From the NCBI GenBank assembly GCA_020086605.1, contig JACBWW010000008.1, forward strand, positions 26,301,441 through 26,365,440: a stretch of DNA of 64,000 nt, in the 5' to 3' direction. Below the pieces are notes generated by a model. That model was not told where the DNA came from, did not search any database, and was given only the letters and a program-made list of their open reading frames with translations. Shown here one piece after another: positions 13,701-28,700 of the stretch. This stretch comes from Lanius collurio (lineage: Eukaryota; Chordata; Aves; Passeriformes; Laniidae). The translations under genes and the position numbers were made by a program. Every line of letters begins with the position of its first letter. Within the stretch, counting starts at the first letter, position 1.

Positions 13701-16700
13701 ACCTTTGGCCACCTACAGGCCTTTTCCAAAGCCTCCTGGAGACAAGGCAAACACTTTTGGTTGTGTTTTGAATGCATAAGAATCAATTGTAGCTACTTAT
13801 GCCAATGTCTCAACGATCAGCAAATCCTGCCACTATGGTAGCAGATTGTGAAGCGCTTCCACACCTCTGCAAAAGGAACTTCCTCCAGCAGAGAAGTCCA
13901 GAAAGGTATATGAGCACAGCATTGAACTACTTCACCTGAGGTGGAGGGTGCTAACAGCAGGGAACGAGGGCAATAAAAGCTCTGAAGTATCTGCAGTACA
14001 CAACAGAAAAGGTACATACCAAATCTTTGATGTTAATGGGACACTTGTGTTCACACAGATGTTGAACTGCCTGAAGACACCCACATGTGGCTAGAAGAAA
14101 ATAAAGATAAATTAAAAACACAAGACAAGCATGAAAGTCCATTAAACCCCAATTTCAAAAATTGTTTCCCACTCTTCCACTTGCAATACTGCAGCATTAC
14201 TTGGGGGTACAAAGAACAAATTCTAGGCTGATGAGCTAGAAATATCAAGTACAACAAAACAGTACAAACTTTCATCAAATAAGTTACCTGCATAATGTAA
14301 AGCTGTTTTCCCAGAATTGTCAGTGCTGTCTGCTGGACATTTACTCTGCACAATTCAGTAAGGAGAAGGAAAAAAAGCAATTAGAGAAGTACAAAGAAAA
14401 TAAAACATACATTTTATATTGACAGAGTGCTTAACATCTTTACGAAAAGATTTATGTGCTGCTTCAGATAAGAACACTGAAGGAAGGTACAGCTTCTCCC
14501 TCTACCAATCTGGTATTTCTGGCCTTCATACCAGGTCAGACTGAAGTCATAGGAATCCTCATGATCAAGAGAGCTATCCCTAAAAAACCGTATAGTTTCA
14601 GAATAATTTAAGTCAGTAAATAAAAAAAACAAAATAAACTCTGTCCTTTGCCTAGAATTGAATTTTTTTTTTAACATTAGAGTAAAAGCTAAAGCAACAG
14701 TGTCCTAGTCTGTCCTGCATTATTTCATAGAGCTGTAGCATGGTTCGGATTAGAAGAGTCCTTAAAGATCATCTTTTTCCATCCCCCTGTCATGAGCAAG
14801 GACACCTTCCACTAGACCAGGTTTGTCAAAGCCACACCCAGCCTGGCCTTGAACACTCCCAGGTATGGGGTATCCACAGCTGCTCTGGGCAGCCTGTGCC
14901 AGTGCCTCACCACCCTCACAGCAAAGAATTTCTTCCAAATCGAAACCTGCCTTCCTTCTCCTTGAAGCCATTCCCCCTTGCCTTATCACTACACGCCAGT
15001 GTAAAAAGTCCCTCTCTGGCTTTGTTGTGTGGCCCTTTAGATACTGGAAAGCAGCTCAAAAGTTTCCTGGGAGCCTTCTCTTCTCCAGGCTGAACAACAG
15101 AGTCTCACATTTTCCTCATAGGAGAGGTGCTCCATCACTCTTCACATCCCAGCTCTGGACTGGCTCCAGCAGGTCCCTGTCCCTCCTGTGCAGAGACCCC
15201 AGAGCTGGATGCAGTGCTCCAGGTGGGTCTCAGCAGAGCGGAGCAGAGGGGCAGAATCCCCTCCCTGCCCTGCTGCCCACGGGGCTCTGGGTGCAGCCCA
15301 GGACATGTTTGGCTCCCTGGGCTGACCCAGGTGCAGCACCAGCACCTGGCCTTGTTAAAGTTCATGAGTTTCCCATGGGCCCACTGTTGAATGCAATAAG
15401 GGTTTATTCACATTTTTAAAAATAAGCACCAACAATCCAGTTGTATCTTCTTGTATTATAATGATCAGATGCTACTGATCAATCCAGACTTCAAAACAAT
15501 AAATAGTAATGAAAAAAACAATTCAAATCATTATCAAGACTCGTTTTGGTATAGATTTTTGTTTTAATTACAACAAAGAGAAAGTAAAATAGAAATTTAG
15601 ATTAATTTGTTTTGGAAATAACGATCGAGATCATCAAATCCAACTACTAACCCAGCACTGCCAAGTTCATCACTAAAACATGTCCCACATCTACACATCT
15701 CTTAAATCCTTCCAGGGATGGTGACTCCACCTCTTCCCTGGGCAGCATCTTTCAATGCTTGACAGCCCTCCTGGTGAAGAAATTTTCATAATATCCAACT
15801 CAAACCTCCCTGGGCTCAACTTGAGGCCATTTCCTCTTTTCTCACAGTGATATGGTCTACCCTGAGCCTCCTTTTCTCCAGGCTAAACACCACCAGCTCC
15901 CTCGCTGTTCCTCACAGGACTGGTTCTCTAAATCCTTCACAAGTTTCAATGCTTTTCTTTGCACAGTAGTAGACAGGACCCTAACATTACATGTTTCTAG
16001 AAAACAAACATTATGACTTTTGACTTTTACATGCAGCACTGTCTCCAACATGCCTGTGATTATCTAGGAAAACAGGATCACAGAGATCACTACATTCCAT
16101 GTAACAAAAATGTCAAGATTCTGCCTGTGTGAAACAGTTATTCAGTCTCTGTAATTCAACACCAGTTAGACATTCCTCACACACACACATAAACACTTTG
16201 GTCCACAGAAGATAATCCTAAGAGCATGGAGTTGCTGGACAATATTACCAACGGCTTTGCACTTAGGAAGATATTTAGAAATCTGCACATGGAAATAGAA
16301 CAAGAAAAAACATCAAGAAAAGCACTCTGTGGTTGCAGCAGGCAAGTGGAAGGGGAGCAGATATCTCGGTGTTAAGCACAGTGAGTTCGGAGGCGCTGGT
16401 GCTGCTGCCTGCGATGCCACCAGTGACAGCCTGATGGCGATGTGAATCCTGGCAATGGGACGGGCCGCGGTGGCCAAGGATAACCCTTCCCACCTGCGGA
16501 GCAGCAGGGGAGGCAGCTTGCAAGGAGTATGGAGGTGGGAGTCAGTGAAACTGGACCCTGTGTTGTCAGAGACGTTGACAGAGGTCACTCACAGGACAGC
16601 TGGAGAGCCCCGAGGCAATCAGGGAAAAACAGTCTGGAGGCTGGGATATAGGATCCGTTTCCTTTCTGCACCATCGTGCTCAGGCGGGGTTGTTATTGAT

Positions 16701-19700
16701 TATTTCATCTGTATTCTCAGTCTGTATTCGTTATGTCATCTGAGACTTACTGATAACTCCAAACTCAGAAAAATCTGTTCCATTTCTCTGATCACCACCA
16801 TGAAAGCTTATCTGTTCTTCTGAAATGGAGCTCAGATGGACAAGGTCTTTGCTTACTAACACTCATCTTCAACATCATGAGACTCTGCTGTTCATCTTCA
16901 CTTTTGTTTTTCTTATTTTCTCTCCCCATTCTCTCAACTCCCTTTCTAACTCCTCACTGTCCTTTACCTCATTTCACGGAGGATTCAATTATTTCCATTT
17001 TACCTTTGGATCTAAACTACTTTGGTTTCATCTCTCTTTGACTTTAAACTTGATACATTTCTAGGGTGACCAGACAGAAAGCATTCCAGTGGAACATTAT
17101 CAGAATCTCCCCAGCAGTGAAAAATCCTTTTCCTTTTCCCCTGTAATTCATAATCCACCTAATTCCAAGTCATCCAACCACACAGACAAAACACAGGAAG
17201 TTAAACCGAAGCTACAACCTGCTTGAAACACAACCAAGCTATGTCAGAGTAGCTGGACATGGAAAACTGTACTTGCAGACCACTGAGGATAGATATACTG
17301 TTTTCTGTCATCCATTCACAATGTCTTTTGGCCCTTAAACTCTTTATGTCTAAAATCTTAATGTGCCTCTCTTGATGTCAAGGAGACAGAACAACAGTAT
17401 AGAAGTGTGGTGCAGATTATTAACAGAAAATGTGTCAACATCTAATGGAAACAAACGAAAATTTCAAAAATCAAAATTAATTTGATTTTTCTTTTACCTG
17501 AAGTAACCTCTTAACGCAATCAGGGTGGCTGTTCTTTGCTGCAAGATGTAAAGCACTGTGCCCTAAATGAATAAAAGCAAAGCAAATTACTTATTCAATC
17601 ATGCAAAGCACAGGAATAAACCCTTCTATGACAAAGGCAAAATCTTGAACCATGCAACTCATAAAAAGTAAGGCCAGAGAAAACAAAAACCTACATCAAG
17701 CACAATGTCTCTACTACTGACCATTGTCCAGGCAGGTAACAGAATAATCTTAAAATCTTGATTCGTATAAAGGAGTGACACAAACATTGTGTCAGACTAC
17801 ACCCTAGCAGACGTAAGTCTAAGACTGTACATTTTGTCTTGTTTCTCAGAAAACCATTTTCCAGCATTACTCAGCTTCCCTCTCACACAGATGTCTGTTG
17901 GTGTCTTCCTGATTTTTGCTATTTGACAAGGAAGAAGTAACCCAGAATCAAGAGCATAACCTGCCAAATTCACCACCTACAAATGAATTAAGTTTGTGTC
18001 ACCCATGAAGTAAGACTCAAACACAGGCACTTTAGTTTGCACCTCATAGATTCCCTATTCCTTATCAACACAGGTCTGCATTGGTTTGCATTTCAATTAA
18101 TCTATTTAGCATCTCTGAGTTCATAATTAGCTATGCAATGCCATGATTTACTGATTATGGTTTTATGATGAATTGCTGAAGACTCTCCTCCAGCTTCACC
18201 TTACAGAGCATCTGAAAAATTGAAGATGACAAGACAGCAAAAGAACAAATTATTCATGCAACCAAGAAAAGAAGGAACCAGGATTTAGTACTCAATAAGG
18301 ACAAAGACACTTGTGACAGGAAACTCATTGCAAGTGATGTGACTTTTACAGAGAAGGATTTCACTAATGAGCACTGGGCCAACACTCTCAGGTGGAAGTC
18401 GGCAGGCAACCTCTTACTACTCAAGCAACTAATAAATCATCAGGCAAGGTGAAGCATGAATTCTGAGTAATAGTCTGCAGCAGGTACATATATTCCCTTA
18501 TCATTATGTAAAATCTGAATGCTTCTTCCAGTATCACAGACACTTCTTTATAGAGGCAAGCCATTCCCACATGTGACAGAGATTCCCTCAGGCTGCAATA
18601 AGTGACCAAAGCAGAACACGTGAGCCCAGCATTTACAGATCATTACTGGAGAGACAGAATGCTGACACGTCATCCAGGTGGCTCAGCTAGCCAGAGAAAA
18701 TGCTGGGCACGGATTCCACAGATGTGCCAACTGAAATCTATTAAAAAGAGTTTGCCAGTTTCAAATTCAGCTCCCATCATTCCCCTAGTGGAGAAGTAAT
18801 TAAGCATGGGGCTTTTGAGAACTGAAACATCATACTTAATAGCTCTCAGCTCTGTTTTGGCCTGTATCAGCTGTTTTCACTATGTCATAATCCTGAAGAA
18901 ATATCTTGCTGCAACTTCTGTAAAATTAATGGGATTAATAGCTTGGATAAACATAAAAGCAAAACTGGAGATCTTGATGCAACCTGTAATAATAAGAGCT
19001 GGGAGAGGAGAATTATTTTCTTTTTTTTAAAAAAAAAACCCTTAAAAATAACAATTTTAAAAAAATAGCAACTACTTTACATCTGAAGTCCACTACAAAT
19101 GCTGAAATTTGTAGTACTAGGACAAAAGTTTTTAAGGACTTTAGAATCTGAATTTTCTGTGCAGAAAAGCAAGTATGCCTAAACCTGCAAGTGTTACAGC
19201 TGCTTTTCCTACATGCTGTGTGGGGAAAAGCAAAGTTGTCAAATCAGTATTTTCACTCTGCACATCAAGAACTAAATAAGCAAATTGAGTGTATCATGCT
19301 ACTTGTATAGGTTCAGAGAGGCATACCTGCACCATCTTGGGCTGTCACATCTGCACCATGTGTCACCATGATCCTGAGGCACTCTGCATGCCCTTTTGTG
19401 GCTGCCAGGTGAAAACTGGAAGAGAACACTTACATGTCAGTTTTGTTATTATTAAGATATCTTTTCTCTTCACAAACCACATACTGGCAAGTTCTTTACT
19501 CTGTGTCCTTAGATCTTCTGGCATCCCTCCACTGCCTCCCAAGAAGATAACAGCTCTGGCAGGGAGATGGAACATCAAAAAGACTTTGTAGTCATACTTT
19601 CATACTGCATCTCAAATAATGTGTTCATTTTGGGACCCTTATTACAAGAAAGATGTTGATGTGCTGGATCATGTCCAGAGAATGGCAATGAGGTTGGCAA

Positions 19701-22700
19701 AGCATTTAGAGAACCAGCTCTATGAGGAGGGGATGAGGGGGCTGAGGATATTTAGTCTGGAGAAAAGATGGCTCAGGAGGGACCTTATCACCCTCTACAG
19801 GTCCCTAACAGGAGGGCGTAGCCAGGTAGAGGTTGGTCTCTTCTTCCAGGTAACTTGGGACAGGATGAGAGGAAATGGCCTCAAGCTGCACCAGGGGAGG
19901 TTCAGGCTGGACATAAAGAAAAATTTCTTGACTGAAAGGGTTCTCAAACACTGGAAAAGGCTGCCCAGGGAGGTGGTGGAGATACTATCCCTAGAAGGCT
20001 CTTGACCATATTTAAGAGATGTGTAGATGTACCACAGGTGGGGGAACACTGTGTAGTGGTGGACTTGGGTTGCTGGGTTGCTGGTTGGACTCAGTGATCT
20101 TAGAGGTCTTTTCCAACCTGAACAATGCCATGACTCTATGATTATACACAGGATGATGTCCCATTAGTCCATATCATATACCTTATGTACATCTAGTCCC
20201 ACACAATTTCTAAACTTATGCCCCTAGTGATATAATATATTCCCAAAGAATGCCTAGGCTTGGGGAATCAGTAAAGAAAATAGTCACAATAACTAACTTT
20301 GTTCTAGTCATTTTAGTCAGATTTAGTTAGGTTTAGTTAGATTTAGTTAAATTTTCCCCTTGTAGTGGACAAAATTTAGTTCCTCTAAAACACAGCTCTG
20401 CAATTCCTTAATTAGGCTAAAAGAAGTTGTGCTTCTGCACTGTCCTTTATAGAGCTCATCTTTCCTTTGTGTATGGGTGGGGGAAAACACTTTGCTGTAT
20501 CACCTGGAGAAATCAAAGCTACTGGATATTTGTGAGACTATGCCAGAAATGTATTTTTTCAACTTTTGGTTTTGCTGTTCAGCCCAAGCACCCACTTGTT
20601 TAAACAGTGTGAAACTGCAGACGTTACCAACCACACCGTGGCTGGATGCACTTCCAAGCATCAATTACCTAAGATGTAATTACAGAACAGACCAAAGAAA
20701 TTATACTGAATTCGAGCCTTTTTACAGCTGAAATTTCATGTTTGACATCCTCAGGCTGTGCACATCAAGATTCACAGGAGCAGTGTTATAGAGATGCTGC
20801 TGACTTCATTTTGCCCTGAAGCAAAAATGAAGGAAAAGCTTCTGAAAACAGAGAAGTTTATATCCTCCTGATGCATAGCATGCAGATGTTGTCAGTCTTA
20901 AGATATGGGCAGACATCCTGCTACTGTGTGGGTCCTACCAACATCAGACTGATGCACACAGAGCAGTTTTTCAGTGAGAGTAATGTAAAACACAAATTCA
21001 GGACAAAACACTCCTAATTGATATTTCTTTGTGTGTGGAAAGTTAAGACCTTCATCAAACATGCATCAAACTGAAAGAGCCAGAATTCCTGGGAAGGTGT
21101 CTAACATCTTTCAAAGGAAGATATTAATTTTTAACCCCATTTTTCCCTGGAATGTAAAAGAAACATCATAAATGATGGAGTCAGGTCAACTACTGTATTT
21201 AGGAGTTTATATTTTGAACAACTGCTTCCTTTAAATGTTAAAGCTAACATTGAAAGTTCAGCCTGCTAACCAGGGAAACTTGGAACAACAGGCAGGAATG
21301 AAATGGGTTTTTCAGACACAGAGTCTGAACTGCTACACCATGTTTCTCTGAGCCATAGACTTCTTTGCAGCCTTCTTAAAAACTCAGCAGAAAAGAGTTT
21401 TCACTATGTCATAGTGAAATATGTCATACACACAACATCTGTCAAAGAGAGAAGGACTAATCAAAACAGGAGAGCTCCTGGAACGGAGTCCTCTATCAAG
21501 GATGGAAAACATCTCACTTCCTACAAGGAGTGCCTCCTTCCACACTGGCTGCTGCTGCCTGCAAATGGTAGACAAGTAGCATTTTAGCTTTGAACTCTTC
21601 TCTGCAAATATAAAAGCATTCTGTGTTCACCCTGTGAATGCTAGTGCCATAAACAAACTGAAGAGTTAATGCTTCCAAGAGTGCAAGAAGCACTGCTGCT
21701 GTCTGTTCTCCAGTCATTCAAAATCAAAACTTCATGTACTTGGTGACCAACGCAAAGTTGTGTAAACATTCCTCTTTGGAAGAAGTGGTTTCTCAGGCTC
21801 TGGGAAAATGACTTGGGGAGGGACACAAGAGGAGTCTCACAAATTCCAACACCTCTAATTTAGCCAGCACAACATACCAGCAAATACCAAAACATGTTCA
21901 GATACATTTGTATAAACACAAAACACAATCAAATTCACTTATGTATCAGGAAGATAGTGAAGCAAGCACTTGGCTAACTTACATTCGACAATATTCATAG
22001 TAATAATAAATACCTGAATAATAGTATCTTGGCTAAATCTGGGGCACTGAGGTTTTATGGACAGACTGTGTAGGATGGTGCCAAATGCAACATGAACACG
22101 CAAGTGCTAAAGAAGTTTTATTTAGGTAAAATCCGACTGCAAAAATGTATCAGAGAAAAGAAAAATTAACTCTTTTCAGGCTTTGCTTCTATGAACACTT
22201 GAATCCCACCAATAAATTCTCATGGCAGTTCTCAAGAAGTCATCACACACACAGATGTTTTATTTCTCAAAGAGCTGCTTGCTGTGCGTCTCCTCCTTGC
22301 ATCCTTGTACTGCTACTATCTCTCACATAAACCTGTAGTGAGATATTTTTACTTAACAGTCTCAAAGCAATTGCAAGGGAATGGGGGATACACTTACTTA
22401 GCTGCTGGTTTAGTAAACAGATGTCCTGCTCAGCGGAGAGGAGAATGACTCTGGATTGGGGTGAACCTATAACGGTCATATTTAAATTGAACTATTTACA
22501 GAGTGCTGGGCAAAACCTCCCCCCTTAAGGGGCAATTCTGATTTTAAAGTTAATAGCCCCTGGTTTGTTTGGGTTTTGTGGTTTTTTTTAAGTTAGAAAA
22601 ACCCAAATGAACAGAACGCCAGTCCCAAAACAAAGAAAATCCCAAACCCAAATGCCTGAGTAGTAGATACTGAGGACTCCTATGTAGCAAGGGAGGCTCT

Positions 22701-25700
22701 TGAAACAAAGAAGCATGTAGACATTCATTTCAGTACAGAAAAATTCTTTACAAGCTACGTAATTTCCTAAAATATTTGAAGGAAAAGTTGCAGGTTTCCA
22801 AACACCATAGTTCTCACCATCTGGACACCTTAAAGAGTGGTTCATTTTACTTGCATCTTCCATGAATAAACTTTCCTTGACATGAAAATAAACAACTTTT
22901 CCTCCCATTTCCTGGTTGTGCAATGACTTAGGTAAACAAAAACAAACATGTAAGGCTTGATTTGGACCAAGGGCCACACTAAGGGTTGGATTCTCATTCA
23001 GCTGAAAATCCCATTACAACATAGTTCATTTTCCCTTCCCAATAGATAAGCCTGTTATTGCCACTTAGAGCCACATCCTGATTGCCCAGCCTGAACTGAT
23101 TTGAGATAGATTTCTTTTATTGCTGTAAAACATTTCTGTGCAGGATGGTTTTTTATTATTGTACTGAGACCTTTCAGTGAGCAGAGGAGCAGCTACCATT
23201 CCCAGTGGTTCAAGACCCACCTCTGCAGCAGATGAAAGATCATTAGGTTGACACTGCTTTTTCCTACTGGGAACGTACAAATCTTATTCAGTCCTTAACA
23301 AGAAAAAGTTAAAAATTATGTTTGTTGTGAGGAATGCAAAGCCCAGTTGGTGTAAACAGGCCTTTAGAGTAAGAGTGAACTCATTTCATGAGGTTCAGGT
23401 TTAACTGGAGAGCAGCTACATGACTATCACCTCAAAATCTTGTCAGGACCTCAAATTTTTTGACCTGAAATGTCACTCACATAAAAACTCCACATTGATA
23501 GATGTTTTTTATGACACTTGCTGCCTGAACAGAGGGCAAAGCTGTGTATGACATCCCTGAACTAGTCTGAAGCAGCAGATTTCTTAGGAATCTAAGAGCA
23601 GATAGATGTCAACAGTGGAGTACTTACAGCTGTCCTAAACAAGCCCATCCCTTATTCAGGGAAAAGGACCTTTTCCACATTTTGGTTACAAAATTAAGCC
23701 AGTGAGGGAATGAAGACTTCTTTAACCAGCATCTCATAGACAAAGCGCAAGAGTTCAGACAGGGCCAGTTTTTGTCAAAAACCAACAATGAGCATTTACA
23801 GAAATTATTTAAATGTCAGTCTAACTCAAATGAAAAAGGACTGTAATTTTTAGTACTCAGCTCACATAAGACTTTTCTTTACAAATCCTTACACTGTAAG
23901 TAGGAGAACGAAACAATCCCCATTTAGGGGTTAGACCTGTAAAACTGTAGCTGATGGCAATTGCTAAGGTGGTATTAGCAGTAAGACATGGGTCTGCTAT
24001 ATTCAGGCTCTCTGCTTAACCATTTGCAGAGCTACTTCCTGCAAATCCTCTTACTGTATGTTATTTTGACAGCTGGCTTAAAACAACTGGGTGGTCCATA
24101 TATCTAGGGGAAGTGCCACAAAAGTAAAGCGGAACATGATAAAATCAGAAAAAATAAATATCAAGTCTTAATTTAAGACAGCAACCTTCTAACAAGGAAA
24201 TTTTCATTTGTGGAAAGAAAAACAAGGGGGAAAAAGGCAGAAAAATTATACCCAATCAAAGTGTTCAATCTCTGTTTGGCAAGGTCATGCTCCAGAGTTT
24301 TTTTTCTGGACAGAATTAGCATTCTCTGTAACACAGATTTTCTCCACGGCTTGAAAGTAGTTCAACACACTACTTACCAAAATCCAAAGCAAATAAAGGA
24401 CATGGCTGAATTATGGATGCTAAGTGAATATTGTATTTGCTATTTCCTATTATGACAAACATGGAACCCAGTCAAACCTATATGCAAGTGTATAATACTA
24501 TTGTTCTCTGTCATTTTAATCAGAGTGCTCTGAAAATATTTTAAGTGCAAGAATGTTTGAAAAACACTATGAACTCATATACACTCATTGTCAAGGTTTA
24601 TTTTGAGTAAAAACATCCCTCCCCAAGGCAGATCATTCTTCTTCATTTTCTAATGGATGTCAACCCTTTGTTGACTTTTTAAAAGTCTAACTTGCCTGCC
24701 AGCAGTTGAATGATTTACAGTTTCCCCACCGACCAATACCTTCACACAAACAAACAAGAATAATAAAATAAAGATACAGAGCTGCCTAGAGACCTTGTAA
24801 TGCTGATTTAAAAAACCCAAAATACGTATATATAGAAATTGAAGACATTTAAGCTTTGCTACTACCAGATCAGACAGGCAAGCAATTCACCAGCTATCTC
24901 AGCCACAAAGTGACTTACTGATAACCTGGCTGACTTTCTGAACTGACTGGAGCTTTAATATATTTTAGAAGCAACTCCTAGCTTACACTGCTATCCCTGA
25001 AGGTCTCAACTCCTCCTTCAATAACAACAGCTAAAATAAACACAGTAGATGATATCTGGCTTTTGATTGCTTTCCACCACAGGCTGAGTGGCAGAAACAC
25101 CAAAGTTCCCGAGACCTGACCTGAAGGAGAAAGGGCCATGAGTTACTAATAGAGCAGCATCTTCTGTGCATGAAGAGAATACCTGGTGTCACACAAGAGG
25201 AAGTCAGGATGTCCAGTGTGGTCTCCCCTAACATGTGGCACCATGACCAGTCACTGAAGAAGAATGCAGTTTACTGACCTGTGAAGGGCTTGAGATTTTA
25301 TCAGCATTGAAACAATCTTGGAAATAAGCCCTTTTTGACACACCCTGGACTTAATAATAGAAAAATTGCCACCTTCAGATTAAATGATTGGGAAAGCTCC
25401 AGAATGGCCCTGAAACTGGAAGATTCTGCTTTCTTCTGCAAGCCCTCTCTGCGTTCTGCCTCTTCCTTGCACCAGCACAGGTAGGTAGGTAACTGTGTGG
25501 CTGGTGAGCTGGCATAGGGAACAAAACCAGTTGAAAACTAAAGCTGCCTTCAGCTGTTTCATCACACAGCAGAGATGCAGTGAAAAACAAGGAGCAGCAC
25601 ACAGAATTTCACATTAAAGCTAAAATTAAACCATAGATGTTTCTCCATGAAAGTCAAAAGAATCTTCATCTTTTCCTGACTGCATTATCAAGATACTGTC

Positions 25701-28700
25701 ACTTATTTGAGACAATATATGCCTCAGGGAGAACGAGACATTTAATTATGGAGGACCTATACAGATGTTTGGCAGATCAGACTGCCTTAAAAAAAAATCA
25801 GACATCTACAGGTAATCACTATCAATACTTACTAGTTCTTTGGGGGGGGTTTATGATTTTCTTTAAACAAATAAAAATTACAGCTTCACACTGCACCCAT
25901 TTTATCTCCTCCCAATAGTAATTGAAAAAAAGGTCGCTTTTCAAAAATGGTGGCAGTCCATGTCATTACCTTGTCACTCACATACATGAAGCCAAAAGAG
26001 TGCAAAAATTATCTTAGGAAAAAGAGAAGAAATACATTTTGTTTTCATATCAGAGCTGGCACCAGTACAAGCTGGGAAAAATAATTTTCCAGAGTCTTAA
26101 AATATTTAATCAATGAGTTGCTGCAGACAACTTCTAGAGTACCACGCAAGATTTTAAGAAGCTGACAAAGGCAGGTATGAAGTTGTGACTTGTGAGAGTC
26201 CTGTATCTCACAGGAGATGTGTGAGATTATTTTCCCCTCTCCCCACTTTAGCACCAGTCACTGCAAAGTGAACTGCTGCACACAGCCTGTGTCCTTCTGT
26301 TTTAGCATGAGATTGCATCTGTCCTGCCCCAGTACACACAGAATCCTCTGGTAAAAACCCTGCGTGCTCCTTCCCTGGCAGCCTGTATTCTGGGACAGCT
26401 TTCAAAAAAAACCAACAAAACCAAAAAACCCACCACTGAAACCAAAACAAATGCAGTTTTCATGCTTTGCATCGTAGCATGAAAAGTCTTGTTTCAATCA
26501 TACACACCTCGAGCTATAGAACATTAATAAAAGGCAAGCCTCTTTAATGACTGTTTTCTTATTAGAAAAGAAACAATTGCATCATGCAACACAGGAGCTG
26601 GCAAGCTACAGACTCCTGATTTTAGCCTTCAAACTCAGCAAAATATCCACCCAGCTGCTCTTCAGAGTGATTTCTGGGATCCCCAGCAGCTTTATACTTT
26701 TCATTCTCAGGTTGTGCTCCAGCAGTTTCATTTTCATAGAGAGTTTTCTTTGGCAAACTCTATTGCCACAGTAACACAAACTCCCATTTCAAGTCTGAAA
26801 TGTATGGACTTTCTTTCCATGTACCATTAATTGTAAACATAAGTGCTCACAATTTAGATTTATCACATAAAGTTTCTTGCACAGTGTCTATTTTAAAATT
26901 CCTCAGTAACTAATGTCAGCAAAATGCAACAGAGATTCTGCAAGCAGAAGCTCCAGAGCACTCCTAGGTGTTGACAGAAAGTCTGAAGTTTTGGCATATT
27001 TCTTTTATTTTTGGAGTTGTAGGGCACGAAAACTAACAAAGTAAAACAAACGACAAATTCTCAAAAAGCTTAAAGAGCCCAGAAATCTGTGCAGTGTGGC
27101 CTGAGCCTCCAGAGACAAGTACTGAGGGATAAGGAAGCAGATAAGTAGGGAAGCTTCCTTCTGATAGTTTCTTTAAGACCACATCCCACCTATAAAGTCC
27201 AAACAGCCGCACAGTTGCCTTCTCCATATACCTGCTTCTGGCACAACATCTTTTTAGCACAGGGTGAAATCCCTGAGGATGTGCCCAGGTCGAGATGACT
27301 TTTCTCCTGAAGCTGGGTAAAACCAGCTAGCCACCTTCAGCCCCTTCAAGGCCCAACAGAGTTCAAAGTTAAAATTAAGCCCAAAAATGAGAGCAATGAT
27401 TACTGTCTCCCCTGACCTTTACCCTCCAACACAGCTCACTTGGTATTGCTGCCTGTGGGTCAGCAACTGCAAATAATCACCTTATTATATGGAAAGTCAT
27501 GAATATTAGAGCAACAAAATCTCAGACCATGTTGTTGGCATAACAAGAGGGCTAGGAAAAGACTGGAAAGAGTGAGTGCAGTTGAGTAAAGGTTAATCTG
27601 AAACCAAATATTTTTGTAGCATGAAAATCCAGAAAGGCTTAAGAACTGGATTTAGTGCTCCAAGAACTGATGAGCATGGATATCCTCATGGACCTGAGGG
27701 ACATTGACAAAGGATTGCTCAGGCTTATGTGTTGCGCTTCATGTTTCTGTACCTTTTACACTCATAACACTCCCCATCTCTTCAGATTTGAAGCAACAGT
27801 TTGGATTTACTTTTTTTTTTCTTATTAAGCTGTACAAAGTGAACTTCTCTTACTTCATAGGATAATTACAAACCAAGTGCAATAATATGTACACATAGTA
27901 ATTAATCTACTTGTAGAATAATCTACTTGTAATTCCTCAAAGACCACTTGTTAATATGATCTCTATTACTATTTTTTATAAACTCTTTAGATTATTATGA
28001 CAATATCCTTTTTATTTTGTATTTTGAAATAACTATACAACTTAAGATTCCATATTTCTGAAGAGGAGTAGGGACGGGACCACAGTCTTGTGCAGGAAAA
28101 TGCAACTTCAGAGCTTTTCTACATTTTTCAGTTACTTTCCAGCTACTTTTCAGCAGTTTCCTAACACAGAATGCACCTGTAAAGAAGGTAGCAGAAAACA
28201 GATTGAAACATAAGTCCAGTAAATAAGCAGCCACCAGCACAGTCTATTGCCTGAGACCTCAGTTCGAAATTTAAAAAAAAATTAAGTAAATTCAACATTT
28301 GCACATTGCTGTTTTGGCTGTCTGTTCCCCTTCTTAGATTAGAGTACATTTTTAAGCCAGTAATAGCCAGTGGGTATAATTAAAATCTACACATACAGCT
28401 CATTTGGTTGCATAAGTCTTTGAAAAACATGTAAAACAACTGCAGTCCATTATGCAGATATAGATCTTAAAAACAACTGCAGCCTTAACCCTGTCCCCTC
28501 CAGCCTTAAAAAGGCTGATTCTGGCCCAGTCCGTCCACAAGAGGCACGCATCCTTCATGGCTCTCCTGCCAGCTCAGATGGGACAAGTGCAGAGAGCAGC
28601 CACAGCGTTCCCCATGGGAAAGTGAGGTGCTGGGGTTTGCCTCCACTTGAGCCAAACTGCAGCTGTTTCAACCCAGGCATACAAAAACTTCCAACCATCC

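Noticed and set aside
14865..15419. 184-residue open frame on the plus strand
   Set aside because: It lies entirely in antisense CR1 sequence; the GC-rich repeat has few stops by composition.
19619..20005. 128-residue open frame on the plus strand
   Set aside because: It is translated CR1 3' sequence, present in very many copies in bird genomes, not a host gene.
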